A stretch of DNA of 25,940 nucleotides from a virus, in IMG/VR virus record IMGVR_UViG_3300021142_000161, positions 1-25,940 of that record; one strand, written 5' to 3'. Below the pieces are notes generated by a model, which did not search any database, was not told where the DNA came from, and was given only the letters and a program-made list of their open reading frames with translations. Shown one piece after another: positions 1 through 6,767 of this stretch. The translations under genes and the position numbers were made by a program. Numbering within the stretch: the stretch's first letter is position 1; the number at the start of each line of letters is the position of its first letter.

Positions 1-32
1 CAGTAAGTCGAAAGACTGAAAGTAACAGAATG
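1..32 (+). ncRNA. 3' end of a first group I intron in the coat gene (partial)
   Basis: The first 32 bases are non-coding and closely match the last ~30 bases of the complete intron ending at 457. Both have CAGTA, a GAAA-tetraloop hairpin (here AGTC-GAAA-GACT at 6-17; GGC-GAAA-GCC at 434-443) and the identical tail AGTAACAGAATG. In the complete intron the final G of this tail is the terminal guanosine, so the homologous junction here is 32/33. Translation from 33 begins in the P22-coat-like segment KPGRFIGTTGPAL, meaning the intron falls between codons. The core lies left of the window, so catalytic helices cannot be checked. The ATG at 30-32 is intron sequence and not a start codon. Confidence 0.75.
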
Positions 33-1370
33 AAACCTGGACGCTTTATTGGAACTACAGGGCCAGCCCTGAACGTAGAAGATTTCAATGAAACTTCTGT
101 GCCTGTAACTTTGTCAACACAGTTCCACGTTGACACACAGTTCACAACACAAGATTTGGCATTGTCTTTAGATATGTTCTCTGATCGTGTATTGAAGCCA
201 GCCGTTAACAGTAGCGGCCTAGTTCACTAAGAGCTAGGAAAACTGTCCCTGATTGACTTGGAACTCCTGTAGAGGACAACAAGGGGCAAGCAAGAGGAAA
301 CTCTGTGCAGCCTGAACGACTAAGTGGGATGGCCCTGAAATGGGATGCGATAGTCTGAACTAGAACGCAACTAGATGTAAACAAAGTTCTAGAGGGTGAT
401 TCGAAGAAGTTGCCCCGCCAGAAATGGTCAGTAGGCGAAAGCCGAAGTAACAGAATGTGCTGCAATTGCGAACAAAATCGACCGTGACGGTACGTTACAG
501 GCCGCTAACAACACCGCCAATATTGTCGGTACTGCTGGCACTCCACCAACAGGTTTGATCACCTATTTGACTGCTGCTGCTTACCTTGACTCTGAAGGCG
601 CACCACGTGATGGTCGTAGATCATGTATCGTTGAGCCGTTTACTTCCGCTACTATCGTTGACAGCTTGAAAGGCTTATTTGTGCCACAAGAAGCTATTGG
701 CGAACAGTATCGTAAAGGCTTGATGGGTCGTGACTCTGCTGGTATGAACTGGAAGATGGATCAGAACGTTGTAGCACATACATTCGGTTCTTTTGCTGGT
801 ACAGCTACTGTAGCAACTACAACTGCTACTGGTTTCTTGACAAGTGGTTGGGCATCAAGCTCAAACATCACTTTGACATTGACCAATGGTGTTTCATTAA
901 ACCAAGGCGATACATTCACAATCGCTGGCGTTTATGCAGTTAACCCACAAAATCGTCAGGCTTATGGTTCAAACAAGCTACGCAACTTTGTTGTTAATAC
1001 TGCTGTTAGTGGTTCAGGTAGCACGATTACTGTTAACGTAAGCCCTGCGGTTATTACTGCTGGTCAGTTCCAGAACGTATCTATCCCTTCTACTTCAGCA
1101 ACTGCTGCTGTTAGCTTCTTTAATAGCTCTGGTACTGTTTCCCCACAAAACATCATCATGCACCGCAATGCGTTTACTCTAGCAGTAGCCGACCTTGAGT
1201 TGCCAGAGGGTGTTCACTTTGCTGGTCGTGCAAGCGACAAGGAAATCGGTCTGTCAATGCGTGTAGTTCGTCAATACACCATTAACAACGACTCTATTCC
1301 TACTCGTTTAGACGTTCTGTATGGTTGGGCTAACTTGTATCCTGAACTCGCTTGCCGTGTTGCAGCTTAA
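33..1370 (+). CDS. P22-type major capsid (coat) protein, exons 33-205 and 458-1370
   Basis: Coat protein that builds the icosahedral shell. Exon 33-205 encodes KPGRFIGTTGPAL to ...DMFSDRVLKPAV. Exon 458-1370 continues AAIANKIDRDGTLQ to the C-terminal DVLYGWANLYPELACRVAA. Joined, they read through without a stop and give the order typical of P22 gp5-like coats: an N-arm 'kPgRF..GpA' segment, 'TT..LaLSLD.FSdRvLkPAv', 'AIANkIDrDG', an 'NPqnr..yGsnklrnFVV' insertion-domain segment and a 'GLSmRVvRqYti.nD..pTRlDvLyGw' tail. The visible part is 361 residues against ~430 in P22, so roughly 70 N-terminal residues lie upstream, beyond intron 1. Without splicing, translation stops at the TAA at 228-230. 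A reading that starts at the TTG at 555 would be an artefact of the intron. The family call is from memory of conserved motifs and was not searched. Confidence 0.85.
206..457 (+). ncRNA. Complete 252-nt group I intron in the coat gene, no ORF
   Basis: Self-splicing intron. P1: 5' exon GCCGU (201-205) pairs with GCGGC (214-218), with the canonical U.G pair at the splice site. P10: 3' exon UGCUG (458-462) pairs with CAGUA (209-213), next to the P1 strand as in an internal guide sequence. P2: CTAG 219-222/234-237. P3: 243-249 with 326-332 (7 bp including two G.U). A P6-type hairpin AGAG-GAAA-CTCT lies at 293-304. P7: GACTA 318-322 with TAGTC 351-355. P8: CCC 333-335 with GGG 342-344. P9-type stem: CTAGAAC 360-366 with GTTCTAG 386-392. 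The terminal hairpin is GGC-GAAA-GCC 434-443 and the last base is G457. Removing 206-457 joins GT and T into a Val codon and restores the frame. No homing endonuclease is encoded inside. The subgroup was not assigned. Confidence 0.9.
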
Positions 1371-1396
1371 TTCACGAATAACGAAAGGAAACTAAA

Positions 1397-1831
1397 ATGT
1401 CTAATCCAGGACCAGCAGTAACTACCTCGATTCACCCACAAGTTTTAGGCTCTAACCAAGCATTGCGTTTGATCGCAACTGCTCAAGGTGTTAGCTTGGC
1501 AACTTTAGGTGATACCGCAGTTAACGTAATTGATGTAACTAGCTATGTTCCAGTATCCGTTATTACGGCTAACTGTAACAACGCTGGCGCAGCAGTATCT
1601 ACAGCAAGCACTTATTTAGGTGTTTACACAGGCTTATCTGCTGGTGGTACGGCTGTTTACACTAAAGCGGCTTTAGCAACTAACACAACTACCGCTAACG
1701 CATCAGTTGTAGCTGCAACTTTAGTAGCAAGTGCAACATCTGCTCAAACTTTGTATGTAAACGTATCTTCTGCTGCTGTAACAGGCACAATTGACGTATA
1801 TGTATATGGTTACGATTTGTCAGCACAGTAA
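1397..1831 (+). CDS. Small virion protein, possible capsid decoration or head protein
   Basis: Encodes 144 residues, rich in Ala, Thr, Ser and Val, with no charged core, no transmembrane segment and alternating hydrophobic/polar stretches that suggest beta-structure (YLGVYTGLSAGGTAVY; TIDVYVYGYDLSAQ at the end). It lies 26 bp after the coat gene behind an AGGAAA ribosome site and is followed by a strong terminator, so coat and this gene probably end one late transcript. The position directly after the coat is where many phages place a decoration or head-completion protein. I do not recognise a named family; the structural role is inferred from position and composition. Confidence 0.6.
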   Translation: MSNPGPAVTTSIHPQVLGSNQALRLIATAQGVSLATLGDTAVNVIDVTSYVPVSVITANCNNAGAAVSTASTYLGVYTGLSAGGTAVYTKAALATNTTTANASVVAATLVASATSAQTLYVNVSSAAVTGTIDVYVYGYDLSAQ

Positions 1832-1849
1832 TCTGTTGTAAAATAGAAG

Positions 1850-1877
1850 CCCACCCCTTAAAAAAGGGTGGGTTTTT
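1850..1877 (+). terminator. Rho-independent terminator after the capsid genes
   Basis: CCCACCC (1850-1856) pairs perfectly with GGGTGGG (1866-1872) around an A-rich 9-nt loop and is followed directly by TTTTT (1873-1877). It lies in the gap between the small virion gene and the glycosyltransferase gene. It would limit read-through from the highly expressed capsid genes. Confidence 0.9.
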
Positions 1878-1896
1878 AACATTCTGAGGGGAGTTT

Positions 1897-2577
1897 ATGA
1901 AAAATGTAATGATTGCAATGCCTTGCTATTCAGCAAAGGTACATTTTCCGACTATGAGAGCTATTTTGTTAGATGCTATCAATATTATTGGTCGTGGCGA
2001 TAAATTTAGTATTGCAGAAGATATTGGTAATAGCGATATAGCAGGCTCAAGAGGCGCATTATTTGGTGCTTTTGTACGTTCTAAAGCAGATACGCTAGTG
2101 TTTATTGATGATGACGTATTTTGGGAGCCAGGAGCGTTAATTCAGTTAATTGATTACCCTGTAGATGTAGTAGGTGGTATTTACCCTAAAAAACAAGACC
2201 CATTTGAATGGCCTTTTAAAATTGGCATAAAAGAAGAATATCGTAATGACCCAGAAACAGGGTTAATGGAAGTATTAGGCTTGCCAGGTGGCTTTATGAA
2301 GATTAGCCGTAATTGTGCCGAAAAGATGATTGAAGCATATCCTCGTCAGACTTTAAGAAGCACAAGTGAAAACAGTCAGTTTTGGCCTTTATTTGATCCT
2401 TATGAAACGCCTGACGGCAATCGTTTAAGTGAAGATTTTAGTTTTTGCCAAAGATGGGTAGATATAGGTGGCAAAGTATGGGCAAATCTTGAATTTGAGC
2501 TAGGTCACATTGGCTACAAAACTTTTAAAGGAAGTTGTGGAAAACACTTGAGAGATCAACAAAACAATGTAAAATAG
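1897..2577 (+). CDS. Glycosyltransferase-like protein (GT-A fold)
   Basis: 226 residues. An N-terminal strand IAMPCYSAKVHF is followed by SRGALFGAFVRSKADTLVFIDDDVFWEPGAL (about 51-81). The DDD at residues 71-73 is the likely metal/nucleotide-sugar DxD motif of GT-A transferases. VVGGIYPKKQ, LPGGFMKISR and LSEDFSFCQRW resemble the acceptor and catalytic-base regions of phage-borne family-2-like enzymes. A good ribosome site (GAGGGGAG) precedes the ATG. It opens the segment after the capsid terminator and sits among virion genes. It may modify a virion protein or host surface glycan; substrate and target cannot be read from the sequence. Confidence 0.75.
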   Translation: MKNVMIAMPCYSAKVHFPTMRAILLDAINIIGRGDKFSIAEDIGNSDIAGSRGALFGAFVRSKADTLVFIDDDVFWEPGALIQLIDYPVDVVGGIYPKKQDPFEWPFKIGIKEEYRNDPETGLMEVLGLPGGFMKISRNCAEKMIEAYPRQTLRSTSENSQFWPLFDPYETPDGNRLSEDFSFCQRWVDIGGKVWANLEFELGHIGYKTFKGSCGKHLRDQQNNVK

Positions 2578-2617
2578 TTGTAGATTTACCACACTACCCC
2601 TTTGCAAAGGAAAAATT

Positions 2618-2944
2618 ATGTCTAGTACCACAGTTACTCGTGGCAATTCCCACGAAACTTTTTATATTACCCCATCATTAACTCCAGCCCAAGTTGCTTT
2701 AAATACAACTGCTGCACAGACTTTTAGCGTTCCTGGCTTACAAACTACTGATTTTGTAAATGTTATTGGTTATCAAGGCACACAAACTGCTGGTATTGTT
2801 GTTGCTGAAGCTGATTGCTTAACTGCAAACGTATTGTCAGTTCAATTTGGAAACTGTGCTACCGCTAGTGCTACTCCAGCTTCTGGCTTGTATGCTATTC
2901 AAATTACTCGCTTAGAAGGCCCAGCACCATCTACTGCTGTTTAA
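2618..2944 (+). CDS. Small phage structural protein, unknown function
   Basis: 108 residues, Thr/Ala rich, beta-prone, no membrane segment. The start follows an AAAGGA ribosome site. That site lies inside the 12-bp palindrome CCTTTGCAAAGG (2599-2610), which could form only a weak 4-bp hairpin. It begins a run of three short genes that end just before the tail fibre, with almost identical stop/ribosome-site junctions. I do not recognise the family. A head or tail decoration role is a guess from composition and position. Confidence 0.55.
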   Translation: MSSTTVTRGNSHETFYITPSLTPAQVALNTTAAQTFSVPGLQTTDFVNVIGYQGTQTAGIVVAEADCLTANVLSVQFGNCATASATPASGLYAIQITRLEGPAPSTAV

Positions 2945-2953
2945 GGATAAATC

Positions 2954-3307
2954 ATGGCTAACGTATCAGCTTACCGCTTTGTTGGCCCGACAACGGCCAT
3001 ATCAGTAACTACATCTAGTTCAACTTCTGTAACTATTACCCCTAATGGTAATGATCAAGCGAACTTTTGTGGCTTTTTAAACGTAGGTACAACACCTATC
3101 GCTATTACTATTGCTCCAGCCGTTGCAGGAACAACGACAACTGCACCAGCAGCCGTTCTCCCAACAGGTGGAAATAGCTCACAGAGCTTTGTTTTAGGCA
3201 TTTCAATGTCACAGCCTACTGTGATTGCTGTACCGCCTAGCTTTGCTATTACAGCTATTGGAACAGCTAATACGCTATATGTATTGCCTATGGTCGATCA
3301 AAACTAA
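2954..3307 (+). CDS. Small phage structural protein, unknown function
   Basis: 117 residues beginning MANVSAYRFVGPTTAISVTT, rich in Thr, Ala, Ile and Pro, with strand-like repeats such as ISVTTSSSTSVTITPNG and TPIAITIAPAVAG. It contains FLNVGTTPIAI and ends YVLPMVDQN. No catalytic motif or membrane segment is visible. It is separated from the gene before by 9 bp; that gene's stop overlaps this gene's ribosome site (TAAGGA). A single beta-sandwich that binds the capsid or tail is a reasonable guess from the composition, but no family was recognised. Confidence 0.55.
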   Translation: MANVSAYRFVGPTTAISVTTSSSTSVTITPNGNDQANFCGFLNVGTTPIAITIAPAVAGTTTTAPAAVLPTGGNSSQSFVLGISMSQPTVIAVPPSFAITAIGTANTLYVLPMVDQN

Positions 3308-3316
3308 GGAATAATT

Positions 3317-3787
3317 ATGGCAAACCCAGGCGTAGCAAGTAGTTCAGTTATCAATCTATTGCCAGTTCAGGCTGAATACGATGCTAATAACAATTGTTTA
3401 GGTCTATATGGTCAAGGTGGTAATGCTTTATATGCCCCATACAATGCTAGTTCATTGTCTATTGGCAATAATTTAGTTGCTTCTACCACGCTTCCTACAG
3501 TTTCTAGCGGTTTTGGCACAGGCCCTACTGTTCTTGCTAATAACACTTTTTGTTTTAAAGTAACAGTTGGCACAGGTGGCGCAGCTAACGGAACAATTAG
3601 CCTTCCTACAGCCCCTAATGGATGGCTTTCTTTTGCTGCCGATGTAACAAGTGGTAGTTCATTGTTTTTACAGCTAACAGGTAGCACAGCAACATCAGTT
3701 ACATTTACTAGCTATTCTGTTACAACAGGTGCTGCTGCAAATATGTCTGCTGGAGATGTGGTTTTAATTAACTGTATTGCCTATTAA
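3317..3787 (+). CDS. Short fibre-like protein sharing the tail fibre's N-terminal motif
   Basis: 156 residues. The first ~45 (SSVINLLPVQAEYDANNN, then LGLYGQGGNALYAPYN) match the start of the next gene (VTQNLLPVQAYFNLDG, then FIGQNMPFYATTNP). This suggests a shared virion-attachment motif, NLLPVQA followed by a GQ...YA element. The rest is Ser/Thr/Ala/Val-rich and beta-prone (FKVTVGTGGAANGTISLP), ending SAGDVVLINCIAY. It precedes the large fibre by 9 bp with a stop/ribosome-site junction (TAAGGG). It may be a short second fibre or an adaptor that docks at the same site. This is inferred from the shared motif only. Confidence 0.6.
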   Translation: MANPGVASSSVINLLPVQAEYDANNNCLGLYGQGGNALYAPYNASSLSIGNNLVASTTLPTVSSGFGTGPTVLANNTFCFKVTVGTGGAANGTISLPTAPNGWLSFAADVTSGSSLFLQLTGSTATSVTFTSYSVTTGAAANMSAGDVVLINCIAY

Positions 3788-3796
3788 GGGTAATTT

Positions 3797-6058
3797 ATGG
3801 CAAACATAAATGATTCTGTAACTCAGAATCTACTGCCTGTCCAAGCGTATTTTAACTTGGATGGGTCTTTTAATACGTTTATAGGGCAGAATATGCCCTT
3901 TTACGCTACTACTAACCCTGTTCAGTCAGGGTTAACCATTACAAATAGTACGATTGATAGCACGACTATTGGTGCTACTACCCCATCTACTGGGGTTTTT
4001 ACTAATATCACAACAACTACAGGTCAAATAACAACTCAACCTAGCGGTGCTACTGACATTGTTAACTTGCTTGCTTTGCAATCGTATGCTGCTGGAATAA
4101 GCTGGAAACAACCTGTAGCTTGTGCAACAACAGCCAATATTACGCTTTCAGGTCTGCAAACAATTGACACTTACACGACTTTATCAGGCGATAGAGTCAT
4201 TGTTAAAAATCAGAGTACAAGTGCTAACAATGGCATTTATATTGCCTCTAGCGGTGCTTGGACTCGTTCTACAGATGCAGATACATGGAATGAGTTAGTT
4301 TCAGCTATTGCATTTATTGAATATGGTTCACAAGCTGGTGGCGCATGGTTCTGTACAGTAACTCCTGGCGGTACATTAGGCGTAACTCCTGTAACTTGGG
4401 CGCAATTTACGACTTCAGCTACTTATAGCGCAGGCACAGGATTAAGTCTTACAGGCTATACATTTAGCATTACAAACACAGGCACAGCAGGCACTTATGG
4501 TTCTGCAAGCGCAGTTCCTGTTTTTGTTACAAACGCTCAAGGTCAAGTCACTAGCGTAACGAATACAAGTATCGCAATTGCTAATACTCAGGTTTCTGGG
4601 CTTGGCACAATGTCAACGCAAAATGCCAATAACGTAGCAATTACAGGTGGATCAATCAATGGCACAACTATTGGGGCTTCTACTGCTTCAACTGTTACTG
4701 GTACTACCATTACTGCTAATAGTAGTTTTAGCGGTCCTGGAACTGGGCTAACAGGCACAGCAACTTCATTATCTATTGGTGGCTCTGCTGGATCAGCTAC
4801 CACAGCCGGAAGTGTAACTAATAGCGTTACATTTAATAATGGTGGTACAGGCGCAGCATCAGGCACAACTTTTAATGGCTCTGTTGCTCAGACTATTTCT
4901 TACAATACTATTGGCGCACCTAGCACTACAGGTACAGGCGCAAGTGGCACATGGGGAATAAATGTTACAGGCAACGCTGCTACAGTAACGAATGGTGTAT
5001 ATACAACTAGTAGCTACTCAAATCCTACTTGGATTACATCAATTCTAGGCTCTATTGTTAGTGGTGCAGTAGCATCAGCTACAACCTCTACTAATCTATC
5101 AGGCGGTTTAGCTGGTTCTTTGCCATATCAATCAGGCGCAGGCGCAACAACGTTTTTAGGTATTGGTTCTGCAAACTATGTATTAACGTCAACTGGCTCT
5201 GCACCACAATACGTTGCTCAAAGCACATTGTCAGTAGGATCAGCTTCTACAGCAACAACAGCAACTAATCTTGCTGGTGGTATTGCTAGTCAAATACCTT
5301 ATCAAACTGGAGCTGGAACAACTGCTTTTGTAGCCAATGGAACAACAGGTCAGTTTTTAACATCTAATGGTACTTCTGCTCCATCATGGACAACAGTAAC
5401 AACTGCCGTAACGATTAGTGACCAAACATCATCTGCAAGCGTGTTTTATCCTGTATTTGTAAATGCTACTTCAGGCACTACAAACACAATAGACACTAGC
5501 TCTACAAAACTTCAATATGTTCCTTCTACTGGTTCTTTTAGTGCCACGACTTTTGTAGGAGCATTAACAGGTAATGCCACAACTGCAACTTCTGCTACTT
5601 CAGCAACTACAGCAACAAATATAGCTGGCGGTGCTAATGGTTCTGTTCCTTATCAAACAGGAAGCGGTGCAACAACATTTTTAGCGGCTGGTACTAACGG
5701 CTATATTATGACTTTAGCTAGTGGTGTTCCTACTTGGGCTGCCGCACCAGCAACAGGCGTAACAATTTCAGACGATACAAGTTCTGCAACTGCTTATTAC
5801 CCACTATATGCAAGAGTAACAAGCGGTACTGCTTCAACTGAATATACAAGTTCAACTAAATATCTTTATAAGCCATCAACAGGCGAATTAACTTCACCTA
5901 TCACTATAGCTTCTAACGGATTACAACTAAATAGTTCTACTGTATCTACAAGCTACACAATAGCCACAGGAAACAATGCAATGAGTGTTGGTCCTATGAC
6001 AATTGCAAGCGGTCAATCAGTTACAGTAAGTTCAGGTCAAAGGTGGGTGGTTCTATGA
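3797..6058 (+). CDS. Long tail fibre protein with internal repeats
   Basis: 753 residues of low-charge, Ser/Thr/Gly/Ala-rich repetitive sequence typical of trimeric tail fibres. Order: an N-terminal NLLPVQA attachment-like segment (1-50). About residues 90-200 hold a domain with NLLALQSYAAGISWKQPV, GDRVIVKNQ, NNGIYIASSGAWTRSTDAD and TPVTWAQF, common in phage fibres. A shaft of G/T/S repeats follows. Then come three copies of an 'ATN(L/I)(S/A)GG...PYQ(S/T)G.G.T.F' unit (near residues 433, 492 and 608) and two copies of 'SD.TSSA..(F/Y)YP...TSGT...TSSTK...PSTG' (near 540 and 657). The C-terminus is SSGQRWVVL, and the next gene starts within the stop (ATGA). It probably recognises the host surface. 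Sequence repetitiveness makes it a recombination hot spot. Confidence 0.8.
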   Translation: MANINDSVTQNLLPVQAYFNLDGSFNTFIGQNMPFYATTNPVQSGLTITNSTIDSTTIGATTPSTGVFTNITTTTGQITTQPSGATDIVNLLALQSYAAGISWKQPVACATTANITLSGLQTIDTYTTLSGDRVIVKNQSTSANNGIYIASSGAWTRSTDADTWNELVSAIAFIEYGSQAGGAWFCTVTPGGTLGVTPVTWAQFTTSATYSAGTGLSLTGYTFSITNTGTAGTYGSASAVPVFVTNAQGQVTSVTNTSIAIANTQVSGLGTMSTQNANNVAITGGSINGTTIGASTASTVTGTTITANSSFSGPGTGLTGTATSLSIGGSAGSATTAGSVTNSVTFNNGGTGAASGTTFNGSVAQTISYNTIGAPSTTGTGASGTWGINVTGNAATVTNGVYTTSSYSNPTWITSILGSIVSGAVASATTSTNLSGGLAGSLPYQSGAGATTFLGIGSANYVLTSTGSAPQYVAQSTLSVGSASTATTATNLAGGIASQIPYQTGAGTTAFVANGTTGQFLTSNGTSAPSWTTVTTAVTISDQTSSASVFYPVFVNATSGTTNTIDTSSTKLQYVPSTGSFSATTFVGALTGNATTATSATSATTATNIAGGANGSVPYQTGSGATTFLAAGTNGYIMTLASGVPTWAAAPATGVTISDDTSSATAYYPLYARVTSGTASTEYTSSTKYLYKPSTGELTSPITIASNGLQLNSSTVSTSYTIATGNNAMSVGPMTIASGQSVTVSSGQRWVVL
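5094..5905 (+). repeat. Coding repeats in the tail fibre shaft
   Basis: Three copies of a ~21-residue unit (GGLAGSLPYQSGAGATTFL type) lie at about 5094-5158, 5270-5332 and 5620-5683. Two copies of a ~45-residue unit starting ISDQTSSA / ISDDTSSA lie at about 5410-5560 and 5760-5905. The copies are diverged at DNA level, so these are old protein repeats and not a recent DNA duplication. Confidence 0.7.
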
Positions 6059-6600
6059 GTTCAGTAGTCATTTCAGGCGATACAAGCGGTACTATTACAT
6101 TAGCCGCCCCAGCCGTAGCTGGTACAAATACTATTACGCTTCCTGCCGCTACTGGTACTGCTTTAGTTTCAGGTAATCAACCAGTATTTAGCGTTTATTC
6201 AAGTGCTAATCAAACAGGATTGACAATTAGCACACTTAATAAAATAGCTTTTGACACAAAACTTTACGATTCTGCTTCTTGTTTTAATACATCTAATTAT
6301 CGTTTTACACCAACAGTAGCTGGGTATTACCAATTTAATATGTGTGTTTATATAACATCCGTAGCTTTAACAATAATAGAGCCATTTATTTATAAAAATG
6401 GAAGCATTTTTAGTTCTGGTCAATATTTATCTGCGTCAGGCGGAACTACGGCAATAGGAACTGCAAGCAATATTATTTATTGCAATGGCTCAACTGATTA
6501 CATTGAATTTTATGCTTATGCACAAGGTACTGCAAGTTATACAATCAATGCTTCTTTAAATTACACTTTTGCTTCAGGTTGCCTTGTAAGGACTGCATAA
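6055..6600 (+). CDS. C1q/TNF-like jelly-roll fibre tip protein
   Basis: 181 residues from the ATG at 6055. That start overlaps the fibre stop as ATGA and has AGGTGGG upstream, so it is better than the GTG at 6043. The N-terminal 45 residues (VVISGDTSGTITLAAPAVAG, TNTITLPAATGTALVSG) are the linker repeat seen at the start of many phage fibre tips. From FSVYSSANQTGLTIS the protein follows the C1q-like plan: NKIAFDTKLYD, YRFTPTVAGYYQFNMCVYI, YIEFYAYAQG. C1q-like domains form trimeric jelly-roll heads and act as binding tips. Translational coupling to the fibre gene suggests a second subunit of the same fibre or a split receptor-binding tip. Confidence 0.7.
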   Translation: MSSVVISGDTSGTITLAAPAVAGTNTITLPAATGTALVSGNQPVFSVYSSANQTGLTISTLNKIAFDTKLYDSASCFNTSNYRFTPTVAGYYQFNMCVYITSVALTIIEPFIYKNGSIFSSGQYLSASGGTTAIGTASNIIYCNGSTDYIEFYAYAQGTASYTINASLNYTFASGCLVRTA

Positions 6601-6767
6601 TGAATTTATACGAAAAAATTAAAGCAATTTACCCATCTTTAACAGATGACGATTTTTCCCCAAGAGGAACAATTCAACTTCAAAACGATTCAGACGGCAA
6701 AGGCGATTACATTGCTTCTTGGAATCACCCAACACTAGCTAAACCAACTGCGGAGCAATTAGCATGA
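6600..6767 (+). CDS. XkdW-like small tail-fibre-associated protein
   Basis: 55 residues starting MNLYEKIKAIYPSLTDDDF, with IQLQNDSDGKGDYIASWNH and PTLAKPTAEQLA. The pattern 'LY.aI...YP..t..DF......L.nDgdG..Yi..Wn.p.l..Pt..qL' is that of the small XkdW-like proteins next to tail-fibre genes. The ATG at 6600 overlaps the preceding TAA (TAATG), and the next gene's ATG overlaps this gene's stop, so it is translationally coupled on both sides. A role in fibre assembly or attachment is generally supposed for such genes but cannot be shown here. Confidence 0.6.
   Translation: MNLYEKIKAIYPSLTDDDFSPRGTIQLQNDSDGKGDYIASWNHPTLAKPTAEQLA

Noticed and set aside
30-230. A separate 66-residue gene starting at the ATG at 30
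   Set aside because: The ATG belongs to the intron 3' end and the last eight codons lie in the downstream intron. The middle is coat protein.
205-465. Leftward frame of 86 codons across the intron
   Set aside because: It lies over the structured intron with no ribosome site, and the RNA pairing explains the conservation.
555-1370. Coat gene starting at the TTG at 555
   Set aside because: Coat-type sequence is already in frame from 459, and the coat continues upstream of the intron. The apparent start is an artefact of the interrupted frame.
4588-4866. Leftward frame in the tail fibre
   Set aside because: Shadow of the repetitive Thr/Ser/Gly coding strand; the composition (Pro/Val) follows from the opposite strand.
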